In this document: one piece after another, positions 47,426 to 62,400 of the stretch | How the letters are laid out: the number at the start of each line of letters is the position of its first letter | How positions within the stretch are numbered: position 1 is the stretch's first letter | From: Diploscapter coronatus | Taxonomy: Eukaryota; Nematoda; Chromadorea; Rhabditida; Rhabditidae | Assembly (NCBI GenBank): GCA_964036155.1 | Contig: OZ038423.1 | Location: forward strand, 28,535,249 to 28,599,248 | DNA length: 64,000 nt | Reading direction: 5' to 3' | Translations under genes and position numbers: made by a program | The notes under the pieces: generated by a model | Database searches by the model: none | Seen by the model: the letters and a program-made list of their open reading frames with translations, nothing else | Told to the model about the DNA's origin: nothing

Positions 47426-50400
47426 GCTGAAAATATTCATATTTCCCAAGAGTTTACATTTTCAAGAAAACTTTCTAAAATTTCGATCAAATCTTCTTTT
47501 ATAAATTTAAGTTACTTGATTAAAAATCAAGATTTCAGAAAAAGGTAGTTTTCGAAAAAAAAATCACCAACCTGGTCTCAAGTTTGGAGAGTTCCTTCCT
47601 GAAGTACTTGCGCTTGACGTCGAAGTCAAGTAGCTTCGGGTACTTGGTGAGGATCGCGAAGGGACCGCCCGCCGACAGCACGTTGCTGTTCTGACGCAGC
47701 GCCTGGTTCAGCACTTGACGATGCTTCTCTGAAAAATTCATTTATTTCGTAATTTTCAAAATAGGTTTCACAGAAATCTTATAATTCAAATCGAAATCGC
47801 ACTTCATTGTGAAGAATACCTTTGCATATCGTAAGATACGAATAAAAAATTTACAAAATAGAACAAAACGCTTTTCACGTAATTTATATTGTGAATCTCA
47901 AAATATTGCAATGCTCCTATAATGTGTTTATCGATTCAAAAAATCATCCAGAATCCCTCCAAGTCTTTCAATTATGTTTCACTCAAATGTCATAATTCCC
48001 CTCAAAACTTTCCTTTGCTGTGAAGAATACCTTTGCCTATTTAAAAAGAAGATATTTTAGCATAAGTTTTACTCAAAATCATCCTTCGATGTAAAAAATA
48101 CCTTTAACATTTATAAACAAAGAAAAATCCTTACCAGCGAACTCGAGCAGTTTGATGGTGTCAGGGTCAGTGATCTGTGCGTGCTGCCCGTCCTTCTCCT
48201 TGTCCTTGTCGTCCTTTTCGTCTTTCTTGTCGGCATTGACCGCGTGGACGAGGAAAAATGCTTCTGCGGCAGGTTGCAGAGCGAGGACGGCATGCGGGTC
48301 CGAAGCCTTGCCGAGGCGATTCAGACACTCCGACAGACAGTGCCACAGGTCTGTAAATTCAGAAATTAGCATTTTGAAATGTCTGGTCTATCAAATCAGG
48401 TATACTAGAGATTTGGTATAAAGGTTTCTTATCCGTTCACTTTGAAACAAATCGAATTTTCGAGATCTAGTTAATTAGGTTGATCATAAAGTTTCACTAA
48501 ATGAAGGTAAACAACAAGTTCCATTTGTATACTTTTTCCTATTTAGCTATGGTTGATCAATTGACGTATCAAAGTGACATTTCCTAGTCTCTTATCTCCT
48601 CTTTTCGGAACTTATTTGAAAAAATCGAATTTTACACGTTCTTACTTGAATAGTTAGTCTCGTGTTCAATTAAAATTTTTATCCAATATTTCCGAAACCT
48701 ATCTCAAAGTTTCATATTTCTTATCACACCAGTTTCGGATTTAGTAAAAATATAAAATTCAATGTATCCTCTTATTTTTCAAATCGGTTTTAATTAGAAG
48801 AAATTCCTTACCGTTCAAATCAGCCAGTCGTTCGCTGAGTCTCTCTCTTGGTTCCTCCCTTTCGTCCTCCTTCTCGTCCTCTTTCGGTTTCCCTGGACTC
48901 ACTTCCATTGCAGTGGCTGTTTCTGTCTGTGGCTGTTCTGGCTGTGCACTGCTCGCACCCTCAGAAGGTTGTCCTCCTGAAAATTAAATCATAGCTATTT
49001 CTTCGATTTTTATCTACTCTATTTCATCATTTCAACATGGGTAAATTTGCAAGGAAAAATATAGTAATTTCCTAACTAGATATATTTAATTAAGGTTTAA
49101 ATCATTTTTTACCTGCATTGGATGTCCCCTGTCCTTCAGCGGGCTTCGTCTCAGCTTCCTTCTCTTTCGCCGCCGCTTCAGCTGCTTTGCGCTCTTCTTC
49201 TTCCTGGAAATTAGACAACAAAAATTATAGGTTTCAGAATTTTCATAAATTTTAGGTAAGATCTATTTTTAATCATTTTTTGATACATCTAATAACGCTA
49301 AAATGCCACATTTAAAATAAGTTTCATCTTCTGCATAAATAAAAAAACGATAAAGCTGTTTCTAATGTCGAGTTCCTGGATTTGATCGAGTGGTGACAAA
49401 GTGCCGAAATTTCACCTTTTTGCGTTTCTCCTCCTCTCGTTCCTTCCTCCTCTTCTCGTTAAGTTGGTGGATGGTGTCCCTGACCTTGACGAGGGTGTGC
49501 AGCGAGTTGAGCAGTCTGTACTGCGCACCACTCTTGTCCGTCAATGCCGTCACTGCGGGCAATTGCAGCTCTTTGCACGAGGAAGCACCGATCATCTGCA
49601 AATCATAAATGAATTGGAGTTTTTAAAGACTATTGTTTGCACTATTTTACTCATTTTCTCATCAAAGCAAAAATTCATAAATTAGCACTCTTACCAATCG
49701 GCTATTCTCCTCCCCGTCGATGATGATTCTGTCGCCCTCGAATCTATTCCTCATCTCCCGTCTGTCAACCGGCACTGCATACCTGTAGGCCTGCTGCTGT
49801 TGTGGCTGTCCTCCTATATAAGCTCAAATTCATCGCGTTCATTAAGTCGAGATGATACCTGGCTGATCCGGACTCTGATTGCTGCTGGTGGCAGCTCCAC
49901 TCGATGAAGTGCTCGGTTTGTCCTCTTCCATCGGCTGGTCTTTCGAAGACTCGATAACGAACTCGTCCAACTCCTTCACCAAACGCTCGATCTGGAAATT
50001 TCGAGTGGAATTACTTGGATCTAGAGAGATGCAGCTCGAATTATTAAGCTTCAAAAATCTTTGAAATGCATTCGAATGAGAGACATTTTTCGAAAGATTG
50101 CTAGATTGTTCAATTTTGAAAATAACAATCTGGTGGCAAATAATTATCAAAAAAACTCGCAAAATAGCCACCTAAACATCTCTCTGAAACTTTCAGTCCA
50201 CTTCTGCCACTTTAAAATTTCTTTAATTTTTATAACTTGCTTATTAAATTTTGGTAATCGCTCATGCCGAACCATTTTCACTTTCAAGCTCTTTGCGAAT
50301 CTTATTTCAATAGAAAAATCTCAAATTCACTGACCTGTGGTCTGAGCTCGAGTCCGGTTTCGATGATGCTCTTGAAGAGCAGCTCGTAGATGTACTTGGA

Positions 50401-53400
50401 CGTTGCAGGGGTGAATGAACGCATCAGTTCCGCAAGCAGAGTCAGACCTAATTTTTTAATAAGCCTTAGAATTCTAGAAAATTGAAAGAAGTCTATTCGA
50501 TTTTAATCAGACTTTACAAAATTCGAGGTTTTTGAGATAGCTGAAGGAGTGTTCTTCAAATATTTCGACTTTTCTACAAAATTAACTTGATAAATTTCAA
50601 AATGCCTTTTAATTGATCAAAATTCTATCGATTTTAGTGAAATACCATCGTCTCTGAGGCATATTTACAGCTATAAAATATCTTGGAAAAAGAAAATCGA
50701 GAAAATCCCACCTTCAGTGAGGGAATGGGTGTCGTTGTGGAGATGCAATCCCTGTCCAGCCATGGGCACATTGATGAGCACCTTGAGATGCTGTGGGAAG
50801 ACGACCTCATCGTCGGGCAGTTGCAGCTTGGCGCAGGTGTCCGTGGGCAGCGTCTGGACGACGGTTGAAATCACCTTCATCAAACGCTCCTGCAGTTGCT
50901 GGTTCTTCATGATCACAGGCTGAAAATCAACATCTAAATTTCTGTAAATGCAAATACGTTTTTATAATTCATAAGGATTAGTGATAGGATGCAATGAAAG
51001 GAAAATATTAGTGAAAGCTGAACAGTTTTCGTTCAATGCAATTTCACTATGCTCTTTGCGTTTCCAGATAAACTTCAAAGACTCGAAAAGTATTTGTCAA
51101 GTGTTTTCAATAGATTGGCATATGATGAGTAAAATAACCGACTTTATTGAAATAGTCGAATAGTTTGATGACGGGCGATGCGTCGAACTCCTTCACGGGG
51201 CTTGTGCCTGCGGGCCAGTCCTCCTGCTTGATCTGCTTCGCGTTGTTGCTCTGAAAAATTTGGCAAATTGGTAGATCTTCTCAAAATTCTCCCCATCAAA
51301 TTTCATAACTTTCGAAGAATCTTAGAAAAAGTTCATTTTTCTTCATATTTCTTGAAACATAAATTTAGCATTTTTATGTTATTCCAATAGTTTTTCAAAG
51401 TTTGTATCTTTTTTCTTTTTCGAAACCCAGAATATCTCGACTTGTTGAAGTTGACTTATTCTACCTGAACCATCTGCCAGAATTGTTGGAATTGGAGTGG
51501 CTGTTTGCCCAGTTCTTGGTTTTCCTTCCTGAGCACCGCAGGGAGCAGGTTGCCGGGATAGGCCTTGGCGATTGAGGCCAGGGTCTCCAGGATGTTGCGG
51601 CACACGGGAGACGACAGCAGCGAGTGGATCGAGACTGAATAATTGAATTGAATTCAGTAGATGCAGTTAGTCTAATTAAACTCATATCAATTGCTCTCGA
51701 ATTTTAAATTTTCAATTTTTCATTCTTAGTAAAAATAGTAAGCGGATTCAGGACTAGCGAAGTTGTATCGTAACTTTCGTATTTCAGAAAATGTTGACGT
51801 CTAGCGAAATCAATTTGCTATTGTTTCATTTTCAAAATTTTATAATCCAGTCATTAGTGAAGTTGTAACAAACTGATTCGACCATTATTGCATTTAAAGA
51901 ATCTTTGAAACAACAAACTGCCAGATTTCTACCTTTGCTGGCATTTTTATTGATCTTGACGGCCTTCTCGTTGTGACCGACTCCAGACACAGTGACACTC
52001 TCCAGCCAGGGTGGCATGCTCGAGACCATCTAAAAGCAATAGTTTCAAAAATAATTTCTCGCAATTTAGAAAAATTAGATTTTCGAAGGTTTTTCATTTT
52101 TATATTCATTTGTAAAAATTATAGCCTCTTTCAAAAAATTTTAATTCCTCTTCCAAAATTTACCTCTTCTTCCTCCTCGACAGCTTCGCTCGCTTTGTCG
52201 AGTAGAGACATGAGTGCATAGATCACGAAATCACAGGTCGACGCATTCACGCACGCAGAGCGGATCACCTGAAAATAAAGATTGAAAATTCCTATTTTGA
52301 TATAAATGAACTAATTTTCAAATGTTTCAAGAAATGCTGAGAACTATTACCTAAGAGAAATTAGAAGAATTGGCCTCAAGTTATTTTTTTCGAGTTACAA
52401 GAAAGTTCACTATAATAACCAACTACACGTTTAAAAAGTTATACACTTTTCAACCATTGGACTCTTTCGTTTGACAAAATTAAAACAAAAAACTCTCATA
52501 TTCCAAACTTTTTTACGTGATCTTTTAGAAACAACTGATTTCAATCTTTCTCTTTTTAATTTCTGAAAATGTCCAACTTTCCCACCTTCTGAACTTTCTG
52601 CATGTTGAGTTTGTCGACGAGGAAGAGCATGCAGAGAGTCATTGTGGCGTCCTTGTCGAGTATCTGAGGGGTCTGCGCACTTGCAGTGGTGCCCTGGCCG
52701 GCACTCTGTCCGATGGATGGACCCGCGAACTGGCCGCCCCGAGCAGGGCTGCGACCCAGACCCAATCCCCCAGCGTGGTGAATTCCATTGCGGCCTCCGA
52801 CGATCATCCTGAATTGTCTTAAACTCGTGTAGGAGCTTGGAAACGTATATTTTTGATGTCCCAAGATTGTCGTTCCATTATTTACATTTTACAGACGTCT
52901 GATCGTATAATTGTAGTTCAGGCTATCAGAAGCATAGAAAAATTAAAGTTTCATGAGGTCAAATGATCTTCAGCGCTTTCTCATGTGAATAAAATTGTCA
53001 ACTACTATTCGTTGATCTTTTCGAAAAAACATGTCATATTTTCCCGAAACATACACCATTCATTAATTTTCGAGGTATGAAATCCCCATACCTGAGTAGG
53101 TTGTTGTTGTCGTAATGAGTCATGTTGGCTCTGGCTCTCCTTGCCTCGTCCTGCAGATTCTGGGGTAGTCGCTGCAGCTCTGCGTCATCCATTTCAGCGA
53201 GGACCTGGAAAATTTACATCAAATTTTGGGAAATATCATTATTTTCAATAGCAAAGTTGAAGTCAACTGTAGTCTTAGCCCTATTTCCATTGTCACCTTT
53301 CATAGGCTCTCCTCTAAATCTCATTTTTTCTCTACCTTCCACAAGAGCATTGCAAACTACAATAGGCTCAAAATTTCAACATTCCTTCCAAATCTCATTC

Positions 53401-56400
53401 TTTCCTTACCTGTGCCCTTTCATTGGCCGGGAGACTAGCAATGACAGCGGCCCCATCGAGTTCTGGCTGTTCGGGGGGAGGGGCTCGTCTCGCGGCCTCT
53501 GCTTCGCGCACTGCTCTTTCATGCTGAGCGAGGATTTCTTCTTGCAGTTCCGGTGGCAGAGCGGCGAGGAATTCCTACAAAAGAAAGACAATTTATTTTT
53601 CCTAACGTAAATTTTCTCGTATAGCAAATTTGAAGTAAGATTTTGAATTTATGTGTTTCTTGAAACATAATCAAAGTTCATATTTGAAAAACGAGTTTTT
53701 TGAGTGTTTCAAAAATTTACGTTTTTCATAAGGATTTGCTTTCAATAAGAAAAATGATAGAATTTGTGCAAAATACTCGTTTCTTCAATTTTTTAAATCT
53801 CGAAAACTACCTGATCGATAGGCTCGATGGTGGGAACGTTGGCAGGATTTGGCTGTGCGTTTGCAGGGGCGGCACTCGTCTGAGCATTCGGATCTGTGGG
53901 ATTCGCCGAGGAAGTCTCTGCTGGAGTCGTCGTGTTCTGGAAAAAAAACTATTGCACTATCACCCTTCTGGCATACGAATTATTGGTATCACTCTTTTGA
54001 AACATATATAATTTCATTTTTCTTCAAAACTACTTGCCCGGACAAATGAAAGATTGGCAAAATTTCTAATCAAAACATCCAAAACGAAATTTCATAGAAC
54101 TCTTCTTTTAAAAACATTTTTTAAACAGATTTTAGGGCATTTGAAAGTTTGCTACTTCACAATTTGACAAAATAGTAAGTAAGGCTAAGAGAGAATAAGA
54201 AAACTTTCTTTCTTTCTCATACTATTTCACAAGTGACGAGGTTGCGAATTTGCAAAATTGCCCAATTTTATTCTTTTTAGTAAGGAAATGCTTTTCCACC
54301 TGTTGCGCAGCGGCAGCAGCCTGAGCGCGTCTCTGCCTCTCGAGTTGTGCCCTGCAGTCTCTGAGCACCTCGTTTCGCATGTCTTCTGGAAGAGCTGCGA
54401 GGAAGGCCGGATCCACTCCATCTGGCAGAGGGCCGATATCTGGAAAATTTAGAAATCAAAACTTGTAGGTTCATGTGAAGCCTTCATGAAATGTTTTGAA
54501 AGCGTCAAGCTAGCGTAATAGCGAATATGTCAGAGGTGAGCTAATAACAATCATAATTTGACAAAGTGACAAATTTGTTTGGGTCCCAAGAAATACTTAT
54601 AAAATGTTTCGAGGATACAAATTAATGGAGCGATAATTTCACACGGAAAAATCCTTTAACACAAGTCATTCAAAGTTTTTTCTTCTAAATCGTGAAAAGT
54701 CATTTTCTAAATTTTCCCCCACCTCCCAAAATAGCGCTATAGTCCTGATTGGTCCCGCTGGGGCCAGGCTGATGGTCTGCGGGAGCAGCGCTGCCTGCAT
54801 TAACCGGTTGTTCAGTTGCAGGTTGCATTTCTGCCGCTGTAGTTGTTGAGTCAGCAGTGGAGACCGACTGGACGGTCGACAAGGCCAGAGCAGACTGCAA
54901 AGTCATCATTCGTAAATGTTCGAGAGATTTTTGTTTTTTGAAACTATCAATTTCGTCGAAGCATAGAAATAAAATCATTTCAAAATTTTATATGCTTCAC
55001 TAACTATTGATAAATTCTTCGTGTTTTTCATTTTCATTGCCCATTTAAAAAACAAAATCAAGACAAAATTCATCTCTCAGTTTTGAAAGAACAAATTGCT
55101 GATAAAAGTTCTTTCAAACTCCCCAAAAACTGCAGGTTTTACCTGATCAACCTCAGGCTCAGTGGGGGATCTCATCTGTTCGTCTGCATCTTCGCCAGCG
55201 ACGGATGAGGCCACAGTGGCCGCAGTCGAGTGAGGCGGTGCGTCTTCCATCGACACATCTTCAGCTTCTCAAATATTTTCATGATTTAGTTTTTCTTGAC
55301 AGACAAAGATACAGTATATCAAAATATTTGAAGTGTTGAGAAAATTACGAAACTTTGAAACATACAAAATAATTATCACAGCTATACACTCTACTTATCG
55401 TCACTTCAACAAAATCTCTAATTAAACCATTTTGAATCCTACAACTTTTAAAATGAATTTTACAATCGCAAAATCATTACCCCCCATTTATACCAAATTC
55501 TATATCATTTTTCATTGAAACACATCTTCAAGTGTCTTACCATTGCTAGCCTCATTGTGTTGATTGACCTCCATGGGTTCCTGCTGGTTCTCACCAGCCT
55601 CGGCCTGTGCGCTCTGCCCAGCTGCAGTGGCCTGCCCTTCAGTCTGTGCAGTCGACGTCTCTCCCTCCTTCTGTCCTTCGTTCTCCTTCCTTTCTGCGTC
55701 TTCCTTCGCTTTCTGTGCCTCCTTCGCAGCTGTAGCCTCTTTCTTCTCTTTTTCCGCCTTTTCTTTCTCCTGAAATTCGAATTAATTTCATTTTAAAAAT
55801 GAACCTGTTTTAATTCCATTTTTCAATCAACTAGCTGTTTTAAGAATCATAAACTGGTAAAAATATAATTTCGCGATGTTCAACTTTTCAATTTTTTCAA
55901 AATAAAAAATGTAAAATCTCAACTTTTCGTATTTCAACAATTCCATGTTTAGAAAAGTAGAAAACCCAACCTCCTTCATCTTGTTCTTGGCAGTCTGAGT
56001 GACGATGTGGGCAATGAGGATGTAGATGTAATTGGCCGAAAGAGGGTCAGTTGCCTGCATTTCCTCTGCGAGTCTGTCTAGTGCAGAGGGCACATTGGTA
56101 GGCTGCCTCAGTCTTCTCTCCTCGGGAGATTCGGTCAGGGCCGAGTCCAGCACATTGATCAAGGGACGGCTTCTGGAAAGAATGGATGTTTTTTCTTAAT
56201 TTCCATAAAACATAAAATCAACATTTTCGAAAGAGAAGAATTAGTATGTTTCAAAACAAATTTTAAATCCCAGGAAGCGCATCATTTCAGTATGATTGAG
56301 ACAATAGTAGAAATATAACGTCAAAAGCACATAATAATTTTACAAGTTGGGTTTATGAAATTTTCAACTGTTTTTAGATGTTCAAGAAAATGTCTACCTT

Positions 56401-59400
56401 CCAGTGATGCCCAACTCGAAGAGCTGATCGAAGAAGTGGCCGCCCATCGCTCGAAGTCTGCCCTGAGTACCGCCGAATCTGCAGTTTATCAGTTTTCAGA
56501 AAACTCGATTTTTGAACATAGGCCACTTCGAAATCTTGATTTTTGTCTTATTCTGCCAAGCAATATCCTATCAGAATTTGAAAAGTTTTCCAGTAATTTA
56601 AAGTCCAATGAAACGTCATCTTTTGAGTGAAATTCGATTTTTTGGACATCCCTTTACAGTACAATGATCGAAAGACTTCAGTTTCGAAGTGTTTTCAAAG
56701 TTCTCTGAAAACATAGTATTCCTCACCGTCTGATAGCATTCTGTCTGGTGAGGTTGGCGGGGTGGTTGCTGGTTGTGGCGATGAATCTGTAGACGCCGCC
56801 AGTGGGTGGCAGGTTGCCGTGCGCTAGAGGCACGTGGGCCGCGTTGTGGTGCTGCATGAATTGCTGAGGACGGACCAGCAGGGGGTGCACTGCCGGAGGG
56901 GGGTCGCGGTTGCCGCGGAAACTGAGAAAACCAAATCACTCAAAAATAAAAAAAAACAATTCTTGATATTGGTTTCAAGCATTTTCTATTATTATTCTAC
57001 GTCTACGAAAAATGGTCTAGTCAATAGATATGGGCAATTCGAAACCGTTCCCAAAACTTTCTGATATCAGTCTTAAAGAATTCTAAAGTTTGTCATCTCT
57101 CCCAGAAAAGCGTTCATCCGGTGAGCATACTCAAAATTTTGAAAACTAAATCTGCCCGAATTTCAATTCTCTTAAAAGATGCAATTCTAACGATCTCTTA
57201 CGTGGGTCCCCGGATAGGTCCTCCGAAGATCTCCCACTCGTTGTGGTGGAACCTGTGGTCGAGGACGATGCCTGCATCCAGGGGGCCGTGGTTTATGACG
57301 TTCTCGAAGAAGGCGACAGCCCCGGTGTGGTCGAGGTGCATGTCATCCTCGTAGGCCTCATCGTAGATGTCGTCGTAGTCACCTTCATCGTCATCATCTC
57401 CACTCTCCTCCTCTTCGTTCGTCTGGAAAATTTGCACACTCCATTTCCCTTTTCAATAGTTTAGATGTGTTTCACCAAAATCATATCAAGATTTTGTTTT
57501 TCCGCAACATTGAACAAAGCGAAATTTGAAAAATATATCAAATTTAGATAAATCTTCATGGAAAACCTAATTGTTCGTTATCTCTTCAAAATTGTCCAAA
57601 TTGAAAGAAACAATTCAAAAAACTCACCTCATTGTGTCTGTCATGTCCCTCCTCATCGTCCTCGACGGCCGCACTGGCGTCCTCCCTTCTCTCCGCCCCC
57701 TCATTTGTGCCCTCCTGTTCCTCCGCATTCTGCTGTTCCTCGTCGTGATTCTCCGATTCGTTCTCGTCCTCGTGGTCTTCGTCCGAGGACATCGAGTCTT
57801 CCACCTGTAATTCAAATTTACAATTTTCTCGGGAAATTAGAAAATTCGCAAATTAAAACTGAAGTTGTATTATGTGTATTAAGAGTTTTTAGTCACATGA
57901 TAAACCTCGTATCTGCTCGCCTTTTTACGAAAATAAAATATTTTTCCACCAAAATCGAACTTTCCAGGAATAAAAATTCCAATTGATTTTTAGGGTTTCA
58001 CAAATGCGTTTTTAATCATGCAGAAACATCTCAAAATTGAAAGTAATCCAATTTTTTTCAAAGTTTAGGCATTTCTAAAACTCACATCATCCTCCTCCAT
58101 GGCATCGTCCCTGATTTCATTTTCCTCACTGTCGGAGTCGTCCTCATCGTCATCGCGCATGGGGTGATCGTCTTCATCGTCACTGCCATCCTCCTCTTCC
58201 ATTTCTCTTCTGCAAACATCGAACTTTTGTTTTTAACTTCGACCGATTTATCTCTAGACCAGACTCGTAAAAATTTAACCAACTGTTTCAGAAACACTAA
58301 TCCTGAACAAGACTGTTTCTAGATTTGAAATACCACTGTATCTAGACATCTTCTGATCATCAAAAACCCACCAACCTTTGGGATATGAAGTTTTAGAAAA
58401 TAAAAGTGATTTATGCAAGAACTCAAACGTTTTAATCCAGCGACAATTTTAAATTCGATTAAAGTCTATAGATTCAATACCTGGCCTGCTGCAAATCGAT
58501 GTCCTGAGCGAGGTCGATTTCGATGCGCTCGTCCCTGTCCGGTTCGTGCTCGACCTGCTGATCGTCCTGCATCGAGTCATTTCCGTGCATCACCTGGGTC
58601 GTCACACCGATCTGCAAGGAGCGAACAGATGAAAATTTGAGACTTCAATTTTTCAAAATCATTTCTATCTGGGCGAAAAATGCATACCTCAATTCTCCTT
58701 TCACCCCGCTCACCAGTCGCGTGACTTCCAGTCGTCTGACCGACGTTCTTCATCAAGGCATCCAAAGTCTTCAGAATGTTGTGTACGGACTCGATGCTCT
58801 CCTGAAAATTCTCGCATTTTTCATTCAAATCGAGAATTTTAAAACATTCGTACTTTTACTATGTTTAAAAGTTTCTCGAAAAGAGTTCAAGTTCTTTCTT
58901 AGACAAGTATTAGTGGTCAACAAATATCAAAACAACAAGAAAAAACTCAAATCAAGGAAGGTCTTTAATGTCTTTTGTACCTTCATCGGCTTCAAAAATC
59001 CATCAATAACATTGGTTCTTTCCGCTAATCAATAGAAAACAATTAGAATTTCGAGAAAAAAAATTATCACAAGAAGTTCAAATTCGTTTTGAATACATTT
59101 CAAAGATTCAATCTTTCTAATTCACTCTATCGTTAATCTCGCTCATGTCATATCACTCAGGAGGCTCAATCTTTCCAAATTATTGGCATGCTCCAAAATT
59201 CCCCCAAAAATAACTCGGGGCAGAACTTTGCCATCTATTAGAAGTGAATAATTCATTCAAAATAGCCTACCTTGTTGTTGAGTTTGAGCATGTGAATGGT
59301 CCTGATGAGATCATTGGCGATGCGCTTCTTGTGGAAGAGTTTGACGATGGGATTGTGGGTGACGGGGGCCATCCTGCGGTGGGCTGGAGGTGCGGGCAGC

Positions 59401-62400
59401 TGTGTCTCGCAGCACTCGCACATCGTCTGGATCAGTTGGCAGATCTCGTTCAGCTGAAAATCCGAAGAGAAATTAATCATTTTAATCAAATCGACTTTTT
59501 TCAAACTTTAGACTATTTCTCCAAGATTTTTCTAAACTCGTTCATCCAAATACCTACAATTTCAGTTTCTTGTCTAGATATATTTTATTTAAAACTTTCA
59601 AAATCAAGTTTTTTTTAAAATCATTTTCATCGAAAACTATTTGATAGCGAGTATTTTTGCTGTTCTTCAGTATTATCAATGCTCAAGAAGTTTCACTAAT
59701 TTTTGAAGTTTCGTTGAAACCTACCCTCTTGGACACGACATCACTGACAGTGGGCGTTGGCTTTTCCTCTTTGTCTTTTTGAGGCAATGCAGCTGGGAGA
59801 GTCTGCTGCTGCTGAGGGATTTGAGTATTTTGCAGATTGGCGACAACATTTTTGACGTCCGTGACGAGCGACTCCTGAGCCTTGGGGCTGTGATTGGACT
59901 GCGCCAGCACCGAGACGAGGGTCTTCAGCGCTCCAGACATCGGCTCAAATTGGACAAACGTTAGCTAATAAAAGCAGATTAGAGCAGATTTTGCAGGTTA
60001 GTAGAATCATGAGTTTTTTTTTTTATTTTCTAGAAAAGTTCATAAATTGTTGAAGTCTCTTTAAAAATGCTTAAAATTGTCTTTGATAGAAAATCCCTAT
60101 TATACATTTTTTCTAAACATCTTAAAAATTCACCTTTCCGAACCCAAATCTTTGTTCCTGTGCGGGTGCCTGGGTGTACTTGTCGATGAGGATCTGCATG
60201 ACGGAGAGCTGCTGGTCTTTGGCCTCGCAGATGATCGGCGCCACACAAGGGTAGGACTTGGTTAGCTCTGACAGTAGCAGCATAATGTCGGCTCGTGACA
60301 ACATTCGAGTCTACAAGTACGGTCATAAAAAACAATTTTCACATTTTGAATGTTTCTTCTGAATGATACACATTGAATAGTCTTGAATTAAAGTAATGGA
60401 GCATTGATCGATGCATAAATTACTAACAAAAATCAACTGTAAAACAGGATTTTCGCAAAGTAATGGATAGTAAGAGCGTATAGTTGGGGTTCACAAAAAT
60501 TTGTTTAAAAATATGTTTTGATTTTTTAATCAGCAGAAAAAGAAAACCTGAGGAGGAGCGAGCGGCGCATTGGATGCCTGTGGCTGGGTGTCCCATTCTC
60601 CGTGCACAGCCTCATTAAGAAGCAGCTGAACGATCTCCGTGGTCCGCTCGTTCAGAATCGGCTTCAGCTCTGATTTGCCGTTCACGTTGAACGTCATCAT
60701 CTGGCTGCTCGACTGCTGCTCCGCCTTCACTTTCTGCTCCATGATCGAGACGAATACCGAGGGGCTTCTGGAAATAACAAGTTAGATTTTCCCCAAGATT
60801 ATAAATCAAGAGGAGGAAATATCTTGAGATTTTCCTTATTGACAATTAACAAAGCTAACATTGAAGCCGCAACTTTCATTTCATAATAAACATTTGTTGC
60901 AACATAATCGATCCGCAAAATTCTTCGAGGATTCGAAAATACACAGTTCAAAATCACGGGTTCATGAAAGCTGCGTTTAGCCTCGGTAGGAAATTTTCAA
61001 ATAAAAGAATAGAAAAAATCGTACCTTATAGCGAGAGGCGCGAGTTTGTAGAGCGTCTCGTACCACTCTTTGGGTCTGTTGGGCGCCACTCCGAGGTAGT
61101 CCGTCAGGAAATTGGCTTGGGGAACCGAGGCGTGACTGCGGATGCACTTTTCGAAGACCTAGCAATTTCGTCTTATCTTTTACTGTTAGATAAAGTTTTT
61201 GAACGAATCAATCAGCCAAATTTTTTTTTGAGAAAATGAATGTCTGAAACTTATCAAGAATACTTAACAGGCCTTTAGAGAGTCAATCATTTTACAAAGA
61301 AATGGAAGAGAGGAAAGATTAATGAATTTTCGGGGGTTTTTTTCTCCAAATTTCCATACCTGTGCGATGAGATTCTCGTCGTCGAGACAGTGTCGGATGA
61401 TGATAGAGGTGAGTTTGATAGTAGAGGGCGAGGGGGCGCAGTGCAGCTGAATGATGGCCGCGATGCCGCCCTGCTGGAGGAAATCACTCGCGTGTTCCGA
61501 GTGCTTCGTCAGACGAGCGATGAACGATAGCAGTGAGTGGGCGGCCGTGTGGTGGATGTGATTCTGAAAAACTCCAGCTTTCTACCATTTGCAGGCCTTC
61601 TTTAGCAAAGTGTTTCTCCGACTTTCCAACATTCTATTCAAAATTTCATACTTTTCACCCAGCTTCAAAAAATTGTGCTTTCATTATCTATCGTATTTGA
61701 AAAGCTACAGTAGAAAGTCAACTTTTCTAATTTTGTTATTCTCTTCAAAATTCTAAAATTATCCGAACCTTGTGGAGAATCCTGACAATGAGAATGATGA
61801 GTTTGGAGGACATGTCCCTGTTCCAGATGCTCTCGCTCTCCGCCTGCACGATCGCTGTCAAATTGACTGTCGTCGGGGTATCTCCATTTGGAATCTCCAC
61901 GTTTACTGGACTCGAGCCTGAAAGAATAATCTAAAAGTGTTATTAAATCTACAAATCAACAAGACTAATCGCCGTTTATAAGTTCATCATTACAGTATTT
62001 TCTGAAGCATGTCCAAAACCGAGTAAGTTCTGTGATTTTTTGTTCTAAAATTTGGGTATGCAGTAACAACTAAATCAACTACTCTGCAAAAATTGAATAT
62101 TTCCAAACGTTTTGAAATATATCTAACGATATATTGAATTCGAAAATTTTTAACTAGATAAAAGCCGAAATGGTAAATTCGAGACGAAGAGCAAACGTTA
62201 TCTTTTCATCCGTCTATGAAACTTATTCAGTTTCTTTTTAGAAATTCTCAAAATTCCCTACCGGAAGGAGTTGGATTTCCATTCGCATTGGTGGCCGATC
62301 TGGTTTGCCGCATGGTAGTGAAGTCCACGGTCACATCGCTGTCTCGATCGCGTCTGTAGAAACTGTAGAGAAAATTAGTCAATTCCCTTTCAAACAGAAG

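Noticed and set aside
55515..55796. + strand ORF resembling a Leu/Ser/Cys-rich membrane peptide
   Set aside because: Antisense of a Lys/Glu/Ala-rich exon of the ligase.
57243..57986. Long + strand Val/Leu-rich ORFs at 57.2-58.0 kb
   Set aside because: Shadows of the Asp/Glu-rich exons of the ligase on the other strand.
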